From the NCBI RefSeq assembly GCF_963678635.1, contig NC_087068.1, positions 28,522,318 to 28,586,317 of the forward strand: a DNA stretch of 64,000 nt. Direction: 5' to 3'. Position 1 is the first letter of the stretch, and each line of letters opens with the position of its first letter. Positions 53,403-64,000 of this stretch are shown here, one piece after another. The notes under the pieces are model-generated. The model was not told where the DNA came from. It made no database searches and saw only the letters and a program-made list of their open reading frames with translations. The DNA is from Symsagittifera roscoffensis (lineage: Eukaryota > Xenacoelomorpha > Acoela > Convolutidae). A program made the position numbers and the translations under genes.

Positions 53403-55101
53403 TCCTTTCGGGAACTTTAAAAACAAACAACCTGTATTTTGTGCGACCGTTTTAGGTGAGATTTATCAAAAAGTCGGATGTTAAGCTATTTGAATAGTTT
53501 AAGGACTAGTTAATTTGCCTTTTTAGTTGATTTTATGCATACGTAGCTTAGCAGTAATAATAAGCATAGCATATGTGTTAAATGACACTGAAAACGGAAG
53601 TTACCGTTGGACAGGAAAGTACTAATTTAATTGTCAATCGGAATAGCTTAGACATTTTTATACTCAACAATGCCACCAGAAGCCGTTGTTATCAGAGTTG
53701 TGGTATTTTAGTGCGCCACTCAAATTCGATCAACCATGCACCACCATGTTGCTGAATCGATTCTCTCTCGTTAAGCCTGCGCTTTTGATGCTTCTTGTTA
53801 TAAGAGATTGAGGTTATGATGAAGTTTACCCGATAGGAAATGAGATTAAGTCCTTGTGAAAAAATACGAACTCATCTGTCAATATGTGTTTTGATTTCGT
53901 GAATTTGTTTTGTTATTTGGTCGTTAAAATGACTACTGATAATATTGATAATTAAATATTTTACTGGCTCTAAAATAGCTACATTTGTAGATAGATTTGT
54001 TTTTGGACGGTTTTAGTTCTGAAGTTTTGGTTTAGATATGGATGTTAGGTGTTAGAAGAATTGTACAGATTTGAACCCCGACTCGTTAATCACGATTTTG
54101 GTGCACGAAATATGTATGTATTTAATACAGTATACTTAAAGTGAAGGTGCTCAGCATTTTTTAAAGAATTCATTGAAATAGATAATTTTTCACCCTTGCG
54201 ATAAACTAGGGTAGTGTTAATTTTTGTATCTGAATCGGATAAACTATTTTTATGTTTTTTCATACTCAAATACTTGGCAGGTCGAACCTGAATCAATGGT
54301 GCTTTTATTTGCTTGTCTCCTTTTCCGCTTCTATCATTTAATTTAATTTTGGAAAAATGTTAGCTGACGACTGGTTTGAATGTAACATAATACTTCAGTG
54401 CCTTCAAATGCAAAAACCCTTTCATTCCACTTGAACAAAGTTCCAAATTAGATGTGTAAATTAGAAGAATTGTGTTCAATTCAGTCGGTTGCAGATATTT
54501 CCCGCCCGCGATGTGGCATACTTGATTTTTGTCTGTTTACAAAAGTTTGTAAGGTAATAAGAAGTAAGAATTTTCTATCACCGTTTTCTTAAAAATTAAA
54601 CAAATATTACTTGTGGCCATCTTGTAAAAATTAAATTTGTTTCCAAAACGACTTCATACATTAAATTTTTGTCTAAAACTCACAACTGAGTCGAGTATTT
54701 TTCATTTCAATGCTGAAGATATGTAAATTGAATGGGATAACCAGGAGCTGTTGCTGTATATATTCTTTGTATATTTGCTTGAGTTTTGTTCTTTGTTTGA
54801 ACCTTTGAAATTTATGATACAAAAATGTATTGTATTTGGTGTTCGTCCTAATGTTATTCGAAAGATTAATTATCTGATATTTTCAGGCAACCAAGAGAGC
54901 ATGTTTCAACGTGGGGAGACGAATGGACGTGTATGTGCCCCTATGTGACACTTGATCCAACTGACTGTGAACGAGATCGAACATGCTCAAACTTCATCCC
55001 CTAGACACGGCATGATAAAGATGCATTAAATTTACTTTCCCAGTACCCTATGTCTTAATGTTATATCTCGATACTCACTGTTTGATGATTGTTGTAGCTT
55101 C
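53403..55101 (+). other. Presumed 3' UTR and downstream DNA of the CPSF6-like gene
   Basis: No second gene seen. Open frames at 54090-54296 (-) and 54751-54948 (+) have no motifs. Confidence 0.4.
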
Positions 55102-55107
55102 AATAAA
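55102..55107 (+). terminator. Candidate polyadenylation signal for the CPSF6-like gene
   Basis: AATAAA, 1.7 kb after the stop codon. I saw no earlier AATAAA in the 3' region. An acceptor-like TTTTCAG near 54885 precedes a short, GC-richer segment (54890-55015) that could be a further 3' UTR exon. Confidence 0.35.
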
Positions 55108-55377
55108 AGTACTTTCTTCGTTATTTTAATTTATAAGTTGATTGATTAATATTCATGATTTTATCATAAATTGTGACAAATTACGTTCTTAATTGATGAA
55201 AACAGGTATTATGAAAATGTATGGGATCGGGTTTTTTTTCTAATTTCTTCGGGTCTGTTTTAGTTTTTTTTTGCTTTCCACGTAAAAAGTAAGTGCCACA
55301 AATAATGATGGTACTGGGTTGAGTGATATATATTAAAGCCCTTACAATCGTGATTTGAACCATATTAAAAAGTTTCA

Positions 55378-57340
55378 AAAATCGAGAAAAACTGATTTGA
55401 AAATTTTGGTTTTCGTCTTATTTCGAGCGGGTCAAGTGATCGAGCAGTCTTATTTTAATTGCTTAAAATCTTACAATAGCTTGATTTAAAACGTGAAAAC
55501 TTATAAATTCAAAGAACTGCAAATAACTTCAAAAAATTTAAGAATTTTTCTTTGATTTTTTTTCGTTTTTCTAGTAATTTTTCTAGAAAAATTGTTTTTC
55601 TATTTGTTTATTTTTAGTATGACTGTCGAATATACCTAATCATCATTTTTTTGTTAAGCTACTTTATCACACCACGCCGAAAAAAAAACTGTTTAATTTT
55701 TTAAGATTATGGTCGGACTGTTTACCAATAGGAAAGTGGTACCAATAGGAAGTCCGTCCACTACCCTGTGTGCCTGCGTAATCAGCTAGTCTTTTTAAAA
55801 CCTTAATCCACTTTCTACTGCCTTCGGAAAAGTGTGTGGTGGAATTTTTGACCCATACTTTTGGATTTTTTTTCACTTTTTCTCAAAAACTACCCTCCCA
55901 ATCTGAAACTTTGATTTCAATTGAAAGGACGCGTTATGGAAAGCGCCACTGTATCAGCGGATACGCCCAAATTCTTTTGCACCAAAAGTTTTGGCCCTCG
56001 AAAGAGTCGAATTTTCAGCTCCCTTGTATAAGCTGTTTTGACCATTTTTATTTTGCACAAAAAGATATGGCTCTCGGAAAAGTCAAATCTATCAATTTTT
56101 TGAGTTTTTTGAAACTTTTTGACTTTTTTTTCGAAAAGTACCCGTCGAAATCTGAGATTTTGATTTCACTGGGTAGAACAGGTTTTGGGAAGCTTACTTG
56201 CATCAGCGGCGGCGACCAATTTTTCTACGCAAAATGTTATGGCCCTCGAAACAATCAAGTTTTCGATTTTCAGACAGTTTTTTTTGTGATTGTTTTTTTG
56301 GTATTTTCCCGGAAACTACCCTCCCAATGAGATTTTGGGCTCAATCAAAATAAAGGTTTGAGCGAAGCTCCCCTGTGTAAGCGCTTACGTCCAAATTTTG
56401 CTAACAAAAAGGTTATGGACTTCAGAAAAGTCAATGTTTTGATTTCTTGACCATTTTTTGAAACTTTTTGACTCTTCTCGAAAACATCGCTATCTGATAG
56501 CAGGGCTTTAATCGAGGCAACAGGTTGTGGAAAAACTCCGTGCATATAATGCTACGCACTAAAGTTTGTAAAAAAACATGTCTGTGGGAAAATTCCAAAA
56601 TCACAAAAATTTTTACTCATGTTTGAATCGAGCATTATGGTTTTGGATGAAGCCAAATTTTAAATTTTTGGAATTATCTTTCATCCCACATCCGTAAAAC
56701 GAAGCCAAAATTTATCAAACAGGTAGCTCCAGGTTTAAGGAACAAGTATGCCTGAGAAAAACGGTAAAAGTTAAGCGTTTTGATTGCTGTCCGTTATATA
56801 AGTCTCTAAAAGACAACATGCAAAACTGCAATATTTAGGCCTGTTTTCGGGTTCTGAAAAGTTACCGTTAGGAGCTAACGAGCACTCGTTATGTTTAAAC
56901 CTGAATCACCAAAATCAAAACGAAACACGGATAGCCGGTTACTGTGCAAGTAGCACAGATTGTTCCGACCAGTCTTAAAAAATTACATCAAAATTATTTT
57001 TGCAAATTAGTGTAGTTTTTTGGCGTGGTGTGATAAAGAAATCTGAGCGAAAAGTAGAGCTGAGGCATTTTCGTCAGTCAGTGTAAAATATGCAAATTAA
57101 AAAACCTTTTGAAACAAATAACAAGAAAAACAAAAAATCAAGAAGTTTTAAATTTTTATCAAGTTTTCAAAATTTTTTGATTCCTACGATGAAATTAAAA
57201 CCTCCACAAGTTAACTTCATTTTAGTTAAACTAAATTTTCAAGGCTTAAATTAAGCATAAATAAGTTGATGTAAGCCTGCTCACTAGCTCGAAATTAGAC
57301 GAAAAATCAAAAGTTTTAAACTGGTTTTTCTCACACTGAG
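55378..57340. repeat. Long inverted repeat (family S) with a 1.2-kb loop
   Basis: Left arm about 55378-55735, right arm about 56945-57340. Shared blocks include TTTATCACACCACGCC (55663, inverse of 57020-57036), GAGAAAAAC with TATTTCGAGC (55382-55430, inverse near 57290-57330), GATTTTTTTTCGTTTTTCT vs its inverse in CAAAAAATCAAG, and GGTCGGA(A/C). The arms are diverged but colinear. A third, direct copy is at 62449-62945. This looks like a foldback or non-autonomous DNA element; termini and target duplication were not resolved. Confidence 0.6.
55840..56590. repeat. Four-unit tandem repeat of about 170-250 bp in the loop
   Basis: Recurring landmarks: (A/T)ACCCTCCCAAT(C/G) at 55888 and 56313, with TACCCGTCGAAATCTGAG at 56138 and ACATCGCTATCTGATAGC at 56484; TATGG(C/A)(C/T)(C/T)TC(G/A)(G/A)AA(A/C)(G/A)(A/G)TCAA near 56070, 56233 and 56414; TTTTTGAAACTTTTTGACT near 56107 and 56458. 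Units are degenerate. The 164-codon + frame at 55836-56330 runs through these repeats and is not a gene. Confidence 0.6.
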
Positions 57341-57910
57341 AAAACTTTTCTCTACACTGGGAAAAAGGCTTTAATGAAAAATTTCGCTCAATTCAGTTCG
57401 ATGATTTTTTGTGGTAGCTGATTTTGCGTGGCAAACAAAAAGAAAAAACTGAGAAACACCCTAATACAAAGCTCCTCACCATTTTCAATGGCCGGAACAA
57501 AAACAGAAATCAGGTGTACATATTTCTAAGAACAGTGAGTGCAGAACTCTAGAAACAAAAAAAAGGTTGAACTGCTAGCAGGGGCGGATCTAAGATTTTC
57601 TCTTGGGGGCGGATTTTAAAAAAAATGTTCTAAATTTTGTCGACCTTTTTTTTAAAACTACCAAAGTGATTTTCCGAGCTCTCCCAAAGCACGAAAAAGT
57701 CTGTTGTGGCCAAATTTTCTGCGCCTCAGGTGAAATTTTGAAGAAAGGCCAAAATTGCCGTTTTTGGCTCTTTTTGGAAAAGTTTGACCAAAAAATCGCG
57801 TTTTTTTTCGGCGCGCGCTCACCCCTCAAAATTAATATATATTGGTGCCGAAGGTGCCTTTAGAAAAGTTTTAGGGTCCGGCAGCCAAGAATGGATATCT
57901 TAAAATAGTA

Positions 57911-57927
57911 CAAGGGGGGGGGGGGGG
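57911..57927. repeat. G14 homopolymer run
   Basis: CAA followed by fourteen G, 87 bp upstream of the acceptor-like site before the eIF2-gamma start. Possible G-quadruplex former. Confidence 0.8.
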
Positions 57928-58014
57928 CTCTTTGGGTCGGCATGGGGTCGAATTCCTGAGAGCATGCAATGTATTTCTTAAAAAAAGGTTACTTATGTGA
58001 TGTTTTCAGACATA

Positions 58015-59824
58015 ATGGAGAGTATTCTTCCAGAAAACAGCGATTCAAGTGCGCCAGTGGACAGTGGACTCTCAGTTCAGGACCTGAGCAAACTTGAAAT
58101 CAGCACCTTGACCCCTCTTACTCCCGAGGTCATCAGTCGACAAGCAACCATCAACATTGGAACCATAGGACATGTAGCCCATGGAAAATCGACTCTGGTC
58201 AAATCGATATCAGGGGTGCAGACGGTTCGTTTCAAAAACGAACTGGTCCGAAATATTACAATTAAACTGGGCTATGCCAACGCGAAAATTTACAAATGTG
58301 ACGGAAAGTGTCCAGCGCCTGATTGCTACAGGTCGTGTAGCAGTGATATGCGAGATGTTTTTCCATGTGCTGCGGTGGGCTGTGGCGGAAACTATAGGCT
58401 AGTGAGACATGTTTCTTTTGTAGATTGTCCAGGCCACGACATTTTGATGGCAACTATGTTAAACGGAGCCGCAATTATGGACGCTGCTTTGCTTCTCATC
58501 GCTGGAAATGAGCCTTGTCCCCAGCCTCAAACATCCGAACATCTAGCTGCTATTGAGATTATGAAATTGAAGCATATAATAATTCTGCAGAATAAGATTG
58601 ACTTGGTGAGAGATACAGCTGCGAAGGATCAATACAGAGAGATTTTGGAGTTTGTAAGGGGAACTGTTGCTGCCGATGCCCCCATTGTGCCTATTTCGGC
58701 CCAGCTGAAGTATAATGTAGACGTTGTGTGTCAGTATCTATGTGAGAAGGTCCCAATTCCAGCGAGGGTGTTCGATCTACCGGCAAAGCTAATCATCATC
58801 AGGTCAGGTTTAAAGTTTAGTTCCTCGCTAGAAAATGTAGTTTGGTGCGTTGTTAATCCTCATTGAAATACTCTTAGTCCGCAGTCAGTTTTCCATAATC
58901 AGACAACAGGCGCTCTATCTAAATATCTTTAAGTATGACAGTTAAATGTGCTAGTTGAAGTAGTGGAGATTTGCAATGTTTTGCGTATAATCGGCTTTTC
59001 TTAGCTCTTTAAAAACTCAAAAAGACTACTTTCCGCCAAATGCATGCGACTAATGACCTTTTTTTCACTCGATCTATATCACGAAACTTGAAATATAGAG
59101 TCGTCGAAAGCTTGCTTCATGACGTTTGGGAGGAAAGTTCCGTAAAGTTCGAGAGATTAACGAATTACATAATTTTAGGTCATTTGATGTGAACAAACCC
59201 GGCTCGGAAGTGGATGACTTAAAAGGAGGCGTGGCAGGCGGCAGCATTTTACAGGGCGTGCTCAGAGTAGGGCAAGAAGTGGAGATCAGACCAGGAATCG
59301 TACGCAAGGACAACAAGAACCAAATCACATGCACACCCATCAAAACCCTCGTCCTATCTCTATTCGCGGAGAAGAATGATTTGCAATACGCAGTGCCTGG
59401 AGGTCTCATAGGTGTGGGAACAAAAATCGACCCGACGTTATGCAGAGGAGATCGAATGGTTGGGCATGTCTTAGGAGCTGTAGGAACCCTGCCTGATATT
59501 TTCATCGAACTCGAAATCTCTTTTTACCTTCTGAGAAGGCTACTCGGTGTGAGAGTAGAAGGCAAAGAAAAAGGAGCGAAGGTTGAAAAGCTGACCAAAA
59601 ATGAAGTCTTAATGGTCAATATTGGATCTTTATCGGCTAATGCCAGAGTTCTGGCTGTGAAATTGGATTTGGCCAAGCTGGTTTTGACAACGCCCGTCTG
59701 TACGCAAGTGGGTGAAAAGATTGCTTTGAGTAGACGAATTGAGAAGAACTTCCGACTTATTGGATGGGGTCAGATCAGAAAAGGAACCAGCATCAAGCCT
59801 ATGTATAATGAAAGTGATATGTAA
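58015..59824 (+). CDS. EIF2S3: Eukaryotic translation initiation factor 2 subunit gamma (eIF2-gamma)
   Basis: GTPase subunit of eIF2, which carries initiator Met-tRNA to the 40S ribosome. Two exons, 58015-58802 and 59179-59824 (1,434 nt, 477 aa; human about 472). [21 protein letters not shown] contains the P-loop (GHVAHGKST). [20 protein letters not shown] is switch I, followed by a four-cysteine knuckle ([14 protein letters not shown]). Then DCPGHD (G3), NKIDL (G4) and PISAQ (G5). Exon 2 holds domains II and [44 protein letters not shown] and the end [11 protein letters not shown]. The intron splits the Arg before SFDVNKPG. The ATG at 58015 follows TTTTCAG at 58003-58009; a 5' non-coding exon may lie upstream, and an in-frame ATG at 57997 would be intronic in that case. 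Confidence 0.96.
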
Positions 59825-60111
59825 AGATATGCGAATTGAATGTTATTATTTAAACGGTTTCCCGACTACAGTGCTTGAGGTTAATGGCTATGTAGTGATA
59901 AGTCATCGCTTTAATTATACTTTTAGCTTGTATGGTTTTCGTAAATGCTCGCCCAGTTTATTAGCGTCTTTTTTTTTACCAAGGAAGTAACTTTTTTTGA
60001 CAAAAATTAGGAGTATCAAAGTTGAGAACTGCTTATCAGTGTTTAACTTTAAAATGGGCCTTTGAGCTGGTCTTTTCTTGTTGGTAAACGATTGCTGAAA
60101 GTTGTACCGAA

Positions 60112-60117
60112 AATAAA
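60112..60117 (+). terminator. Candidate polyadenylation signal of eIF2-gamma
   Basis: AATAAA, 288 bp after the stop codon. Confidence 0.4.
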
Positions 60118-60850
60118 TGTTGCCACCAAAATTCATTGCTGTCTGTTCTTGAATCAAATTCTGTTTCATGCTCCTTTCAGGGAAGTTTTTATCAAGCATG
60201 CGTTGCAAATGAAAATATTCTCCCTGTGGTATATTTCAATAGGTGTCATCTACAAAACCCAAAATGCCATCTCAAATTTAGCTACATGTTGCTCAATTAA
60301 GGAGTGACGTTGATTATTATAAAAAGGTGTAATCATGTACCACAAGACCAATTGGTATAGTTACTAGATGTTATTTTTCGCAAATGTATTACTAGATGTT
60401 ATTTTTCGCAAAGAGACATTCGATTGTAAGCGCCTATTTTTTTTTCGATTGAACCATGATATGGTGAAAGATGCGTTATTTTTTGTCTCGTTTCTAGGCG
60501 AAGTACCAGTTTGCGATCATTTAATGTTGTCTTGTTACTATCAGAATTTTTATCGTTCGGTTGCTAAAGCGTAAAAGTTTAGCGAAAACGAAGGCAAACT
60601 CCACTATCAAACAGCAAATGTTTAAAGGTCACGAAAAACGTGATTGAATTCTAATTTCGAAAATGGAATTCAATTTTCAGATTTCCCAGCGAAATAAAAG
60701 TTTTCAGTTTGCTCAAATTGGGTTAACTTTGTCAAAAAAGCACCAATCATAACTTTTTCGCGAAATTCACTGAGATTAAAGGGCATATATTTTTTCTTTA
60801 AAGTTCCAAGGCTGAAGTTTTTTCAGAATACAAGTCTCTTTTTTTTCTCT
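60118..60850. other. AT-rich spacer with a short tandem duplication
   Basis: No gene. ACTAGATGTTATTTTTCGCA occurs twice in tandem at about 60364 and 60391. Confidence 0.55.
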
Positions 60851-62400
60851 TTTCGTTCGTTTTCGGTAAGGCGTAGTGACCCTTGGAGGGTCTTGCCTAC
60901 TGCAAGTTGGAGGTAGTAGACTTTATACGGAATGGGCTTCTTGAGGCATGTATTGCCGGCTCACGCTTCGCTTTTGTTTGTAATATGCACCCGAATGTTG
61001 CGAATTTGCACTTGTACATGTTCACTTCTTTCCCACTGTTCATGATCTCTTCTCTGTGAGGTGGATCGTGCCCAGGCTGCGGAGGGTTCTCTGGCTCCTC
61101 AGTTATCGTCTCCTAGGTCCGTGGGACCGTCTGCAAGGCCTCTAGTTCAGGGGCCAAACCCCTAACTTCTCGTCCCTCTAGAATTCGATGATGTCTTCGT
61201 CACTTCTACGGAAACTCCCTTACTTGACCTCTCATGAACTGTCATACCTCTTGACACGGTCGTCTCCTTCCCGCATCCCAATGTGCACTTAAATTATGTT
61301 CCGTCTTCTCTTGTCCAGGCGATCCTGGAGGTATGCGCTAGCTTGCTCTGTTTTGTTGGGATCCCAACGCAGTGCTGTTCATGGGTGACCATCGAGCCCG
61401 ATTTAACACTCTGACGTCTAAATTCTTTGGAGCTCGAGTAAAATCTTGAATCTTTGTCGTGTTCCCTTGTGGTCTCTTGGCTCCGCAGTTTGTTCCCTTG
61501 TTGTCGTGTTCCCTTGTGGAGTTTTTCTTGGCTCCGCAGTTTGCCGTAGGTGATACCTCTTTGTGAACCTAGTCTACCTCTTCATTTTGTGACAAAGTCA
61601 CATTGCTCTCACCTGAATATGACCTCATTTACCTCCACTCCGCGTTCTCTCCCGATCTGTTGTTTTTTTTTCGCTCGATATTTTGTCTTTGATATCAGGC
61701 TGTTTCCTCCACAGCTCTTTTCATGGATGTCCAGACCGTGTAGAGTAGCTATCTTCTTATCACAGCCTTTCCGACAAGGGTAACCACCAGCTTCCTCCAA
61801 TTGTTGGTAGTGCTTAAGCTGGCTGTGGCCCATGAGAGCCCTTCTTGTTGGAAACGCTGGGATCCTGTGGCAGAGCTTGCATTGATGTTGAGTCTCGTTT
61901 TCACCTTCAGTATTCTCTCCAGTTATAGTTTCCGCTTACTGGTTTCCATTTCATTCGTAGTCAAGGCGGCTTTTCTCCTACGGAGTTTTCGCCACTTTCA
62001 TCTAAACTTTGCGGTCTTGTGTCCTTGTTTCTAGCTATCCGGGGACTAGTTTCTTACGGAATCTGTTTAGAGCTCGCTTGCCTCCTTGTTTGTCCAATTT
62101 TTTTCTTTGTTGTTCAACCAGCTTTTGGTATTTTGTTTCACTAGATTATCGCATGTTATCGGGTAAACGTGACAACCCCATTCCATCGACTGCTTCTCAG
62201 TTTCTCTCTTAACAATTGCTACGCTACGCCGAGTTCTCGTCGGATGTTAAACATGTTCTGGTTTCCGGTGCTGTTTTGTCATCTTCTTCAGGTCCGCTTT
62301 CATTATGTATCTAGTATTTGTCCAGGACAGTTGGCAGCTTCTTGTACTGAAACTCGTGCCATGGTCGTGACTTGCAAGCATTGAGCATAGTGCTTATGAC
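60851..62400 (-). pseudogene. GC-richer remnant with a two-zinc-finger protein fragment, probably a LINE 5' region
   Basis: Base composition changes abruptly to GC-richer text with codon-like structure on the minus strand. The clearest part (61945-61609) reads QCKLCHRIPAFPTRRALMGH followed by a spaced His, a classical C2H2-type finger, then YPCRKGCDKKIATLHGLDIH and a closing Cys, a C2HC finger, then a basic KTKYRAKKKQQ tail. Paired fingers of this kind head the ORFs of R2/NeSL-type LINEs; a host zinc-finger gene is the alternative. Stops and frame changes surround it. A tandem duplication of GTTCCCTTGTGG with CTTGGCTCCGCAGTTTG is at 61463-61543. No reverse transcriptase was identified. Confidence 0.45.
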
Positions 62401-62409
62401 AGTGACTCG

Positions 62410-62960
62410 GACGACTTTTTTTTTGCTTTTTGTTTTCCTCGCAAAATCAGGTACCACAAATAATGATCGGACTGGTTTGAGTGATATAGCATATCAAAGT
62501 CCTTTTAGTCGTGACCGTATATGTTTACAATAGCTTATTTAAGCTTAATATAATAAGGTGACCCTATATGTTTACAAAAGCTTAATTAAGCCTAATTTCA
62601 GCCGTTAAAACAGTTATATTCAAGTAAAGGTAATTTCTAGAGATTTTTAGCGCAATTTTGGTGGGAATCAAAAACTTGAAAATTAAGAAATTTAATTTTT
62701 TTTTTTCGTTTTTCTTGTCATTTTTCTTCAAAAACTGTTTTCCAAATGACCTATTTTACTATGACATTCAAATATGCCTTAATTCAGTTTTTTCGTTCAG
62801 ATTTTTTAAATCTCAGCAAGTAGAAAAAAAATGGCACCAATTTGTAAAAAAATATATATATTTTTTTGTATTTTCTAAGACTGTGATCGGAACATTCTGC
62901 GCTACATGCACAGTAACCGGCTATCATTGTTTTTATCTGAGTTTGAACCTCCATTTGCGT
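62410..62960 (+). repeat. Repeat family S, direct copy at 62.4-62.95 kb
   Basis: Shares with 55.29-55.73 kb: CCACAAATAATGATCGGACT or close variants, GTTTGAGTGATATA, TACAATAGCTTAT(T/G)TAA, a TTTTTTCGTTTTTCT block, and TATTTTACTATGACAT vs TATTTTTAGTATGACTG. The end GTGATCGGAACATTCTGCGC with AACCGGCTAT matches the inverted copy near 56940-56985 and the copy near 11190. Confidence 0.6.
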
Positions 62961-63023
62961 CTTATGCATCAAAGGTGGTACCATTTACATCTTTTTGCCA
63001 TTTTGTCTTGCTGTTAGATTCGT

Positions 63024-63140
63024 ATCTGTTTTTAACATGTCCGAAAAGCACTGAAATTGAGGTCTAGGTAGTTCCAGACTCGCAATTTGACCTCTTGATG
63101 ATTTATTTGACGAAATGTTTCAAAGTTGCAAAGTTTTTGA
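63024..63140 (+). repeat. Direct repeat, left copy
   Basis: CTGTTTTTAACATGTCCGAA, then TAGTTCCAG, TTGACCTCTTGATGAT and TTTGACGAAATGTTTCAAA. Matches 63822-63940. Confidence 0.65.
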
Positions 63141-63271
63141 AATATAATTAGTAGCAAAAATTTCGGACAGACAAAAATATTTAAAATGAGCAATCAGTGC
63201 TTTTTGACATTTTTTGCATGCAAAATCTGAAGCCGAACAAATCTTGAACTTTTTGTCAGGCCAAACTCAAA

Positions 63272-63373
63272 ATGCGAGATCGTCGGATATCCGAAGATTA
63301 TGCTAGCCTAGTTTTTAAATACTGCAATGAACATCCAGATTTTACTATAAAACAGTTAGCAAAGTTAGTTTAA
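63272..63373 (+). pseudogene. 33-codon fragment, possibly a transposase N-terminus
   Basis: ATG-initiated MRDRRISEDYASLVFKYCNE, then HPDFTIKQLAKLV and a TAA stop; Lys/Arg-rich text continues in broken frames to about 63450. It has the look of a helix-turn-helix start and lies between direct repeats, but I recognise no family. Confidence 0.25.
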
Positions 63374-63821
63374 AAACGAAACACAGAATAAAAAACAGAT
63401 GAGGCCGCATCAAAAAAAAAACGGCACTGAAGATGATCAAATCATTTAAAATTTGGAAACTAATCGCAGAAAAACAATAACCACCCTGAGTAGTAATTTT
63501 CCGGTTTCAAGGTTCCCTATTCGACGCTTCGGATGCAATTGCCCGCCGTGGTTATAATTTTCGAGCTAAACTCTGCTTTATGAACTTTCGACGTTATGTT
63601 TATTTCAGTTTTTATTTCCGCTGATGTCTAGACAGTTGCTCTTTTTAATTAAGGCTGTCTGTCTTCAAACGGTTTCAAATGTTAACAGAGTGCATAGCTT
63701 GCTTAAAACAGTTTCATTGTTTTGTGGATGGATTCTTGCTATCAGTCGACGTGATCAAAGGTGTGCCTGAAAATTGAAGTAAAATGTATATTAACAAGAT
63801 TACAAGATTATATTATGTTCT

Positions 63822-63940
63822 TGTCTGTTTTTAACGTATCCGAAAAGGCACTGAATTTGAAGTAAAGCTAGTTCCAGTTTCCCAATGTGACTTCTTAATG
63901 ATTGTTTTGACGAAATATTTCAAAATTTCGAAAATTTTGC
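63822..63940 (+). repeat. Direct repeat, right copy
   Basis: CTGTTTTTAACGTATCCGAA, then TAGTTCCAG, TGTGACTTCTTAATGAT and TTTGACGAAATATTTCAAA, about 800 bp after the left copy and in the same orientation. Confidence 0.65.
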
Positions 63941-64000
63941 AACACATTTTAAAATATTTCAAATTTGTTGCAACCCAAAATATTTTAAAATTTTAACAGT

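Noticed and set aside
53236-53484. 82-codon + frame with many Glu and Arg
   Set aside because: An alternate frame over CPSF6 exon 10; the correct frame encodes the Arg-Ser tail and keeps the whole spliced CDS in phase.
55836-56330. 164-codon + frame upstream of eIF2-gamma
   Set aside because: Runs through a degenerate tandem repeat; the Phe/Ser-rich text repeats with the DNA units and has no recognisable domain.

Overview
This looks like a piece of an AT-rich, repeat-laden invertebrate animal genome. Two ordinary host genes with spliceosomal introns lie on the + strand at the right: a CPSF6-like pre-mRNA 3'-end-processing factor (49406-53402, ten exons, 452 aa) and translation initiation factor eIF2-gamma (58015-59824, two exons, 477 aa). 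Most introns are short (about 70 bp, GT...AG). The proteins are clearly metazoan, but I cannot name the phylum from sequence alone. Everything left of 49.4 kb is transposable elements, their debris, or DNA in which I see no gene.

Layout. (1) About 1-7.04 kb: 5' part of a Ty3/gypsy-type LTR element on the - strand (element C): candidate LTR, primer-binding site, a 3.2-kb leader with a dense TGAAAC array, two paralogous 94-aa ORFs, Gag, and a retropepsin entered through a UUUAAAC -1 frameshift site. (2) 8542-9812: a dead Tc1/mariner transposon with TA target duplication and double terminal repeats. (3) 13.3-16.05 kb: a broken non-LTR retrotransposon (endonuclease plus reverse transcriptase). 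(4) 16.6 kb: a 204-bp MITE with perfect 8-bp target duplication. Copies of a dispersed repeat (family R) lie at 7-8, 13.1 and 17.1-17.6 kb. (5) About 19.0-21.825 kb: 5' end of another LTR-type element (D, + strand) sharing C's primer-binding site and carrying unrecognised ORFs, cut off at 21826 against (6) element A, a decayed gypsy element (21826-31003, - strand). (7) Element B, 31415-49098, - strand: a 17.7-kb, almost intact relative of A, inserted into an older LINE fragment with a 4-bp target duplication. (8) Right of the host genes, 55-57 kb and 59.8-64 kb hold inverted repeats, a short tandem satellite, a zinc-finger (LINE-like) remnant and dispersed repeat family S.

Element B is the most unusual object here. 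It has about 930-bp LTRs, a 3-kb leader with a 42-bp-period CCCCTCCGGATT array, a primer-binding site 12 nt inside the LTR that it shares with A, and one long gag-pol frame (about 3,200 codons, now broken by three single-base indels). Its integrase polypeptide ends in a domain resembling the OARD1/TARG1 macrodomain but lacking the catalytic residues. A third ORF in the env position encodes an SGNH/GDSL-hydrolase-like domain. The 11-mer TGTCCGGGGAG sits at the polypurine-tract position next to the 3' LTR and is repeated exactly four times inside pol, suggesting extra plus-strand priming sites. B's 5' LTR lies 308 bp from the start codon of the CPSF6-like gene and points away from it.

All calls come from reading the sequence. 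No database search, alignment program or structure prediction was run.
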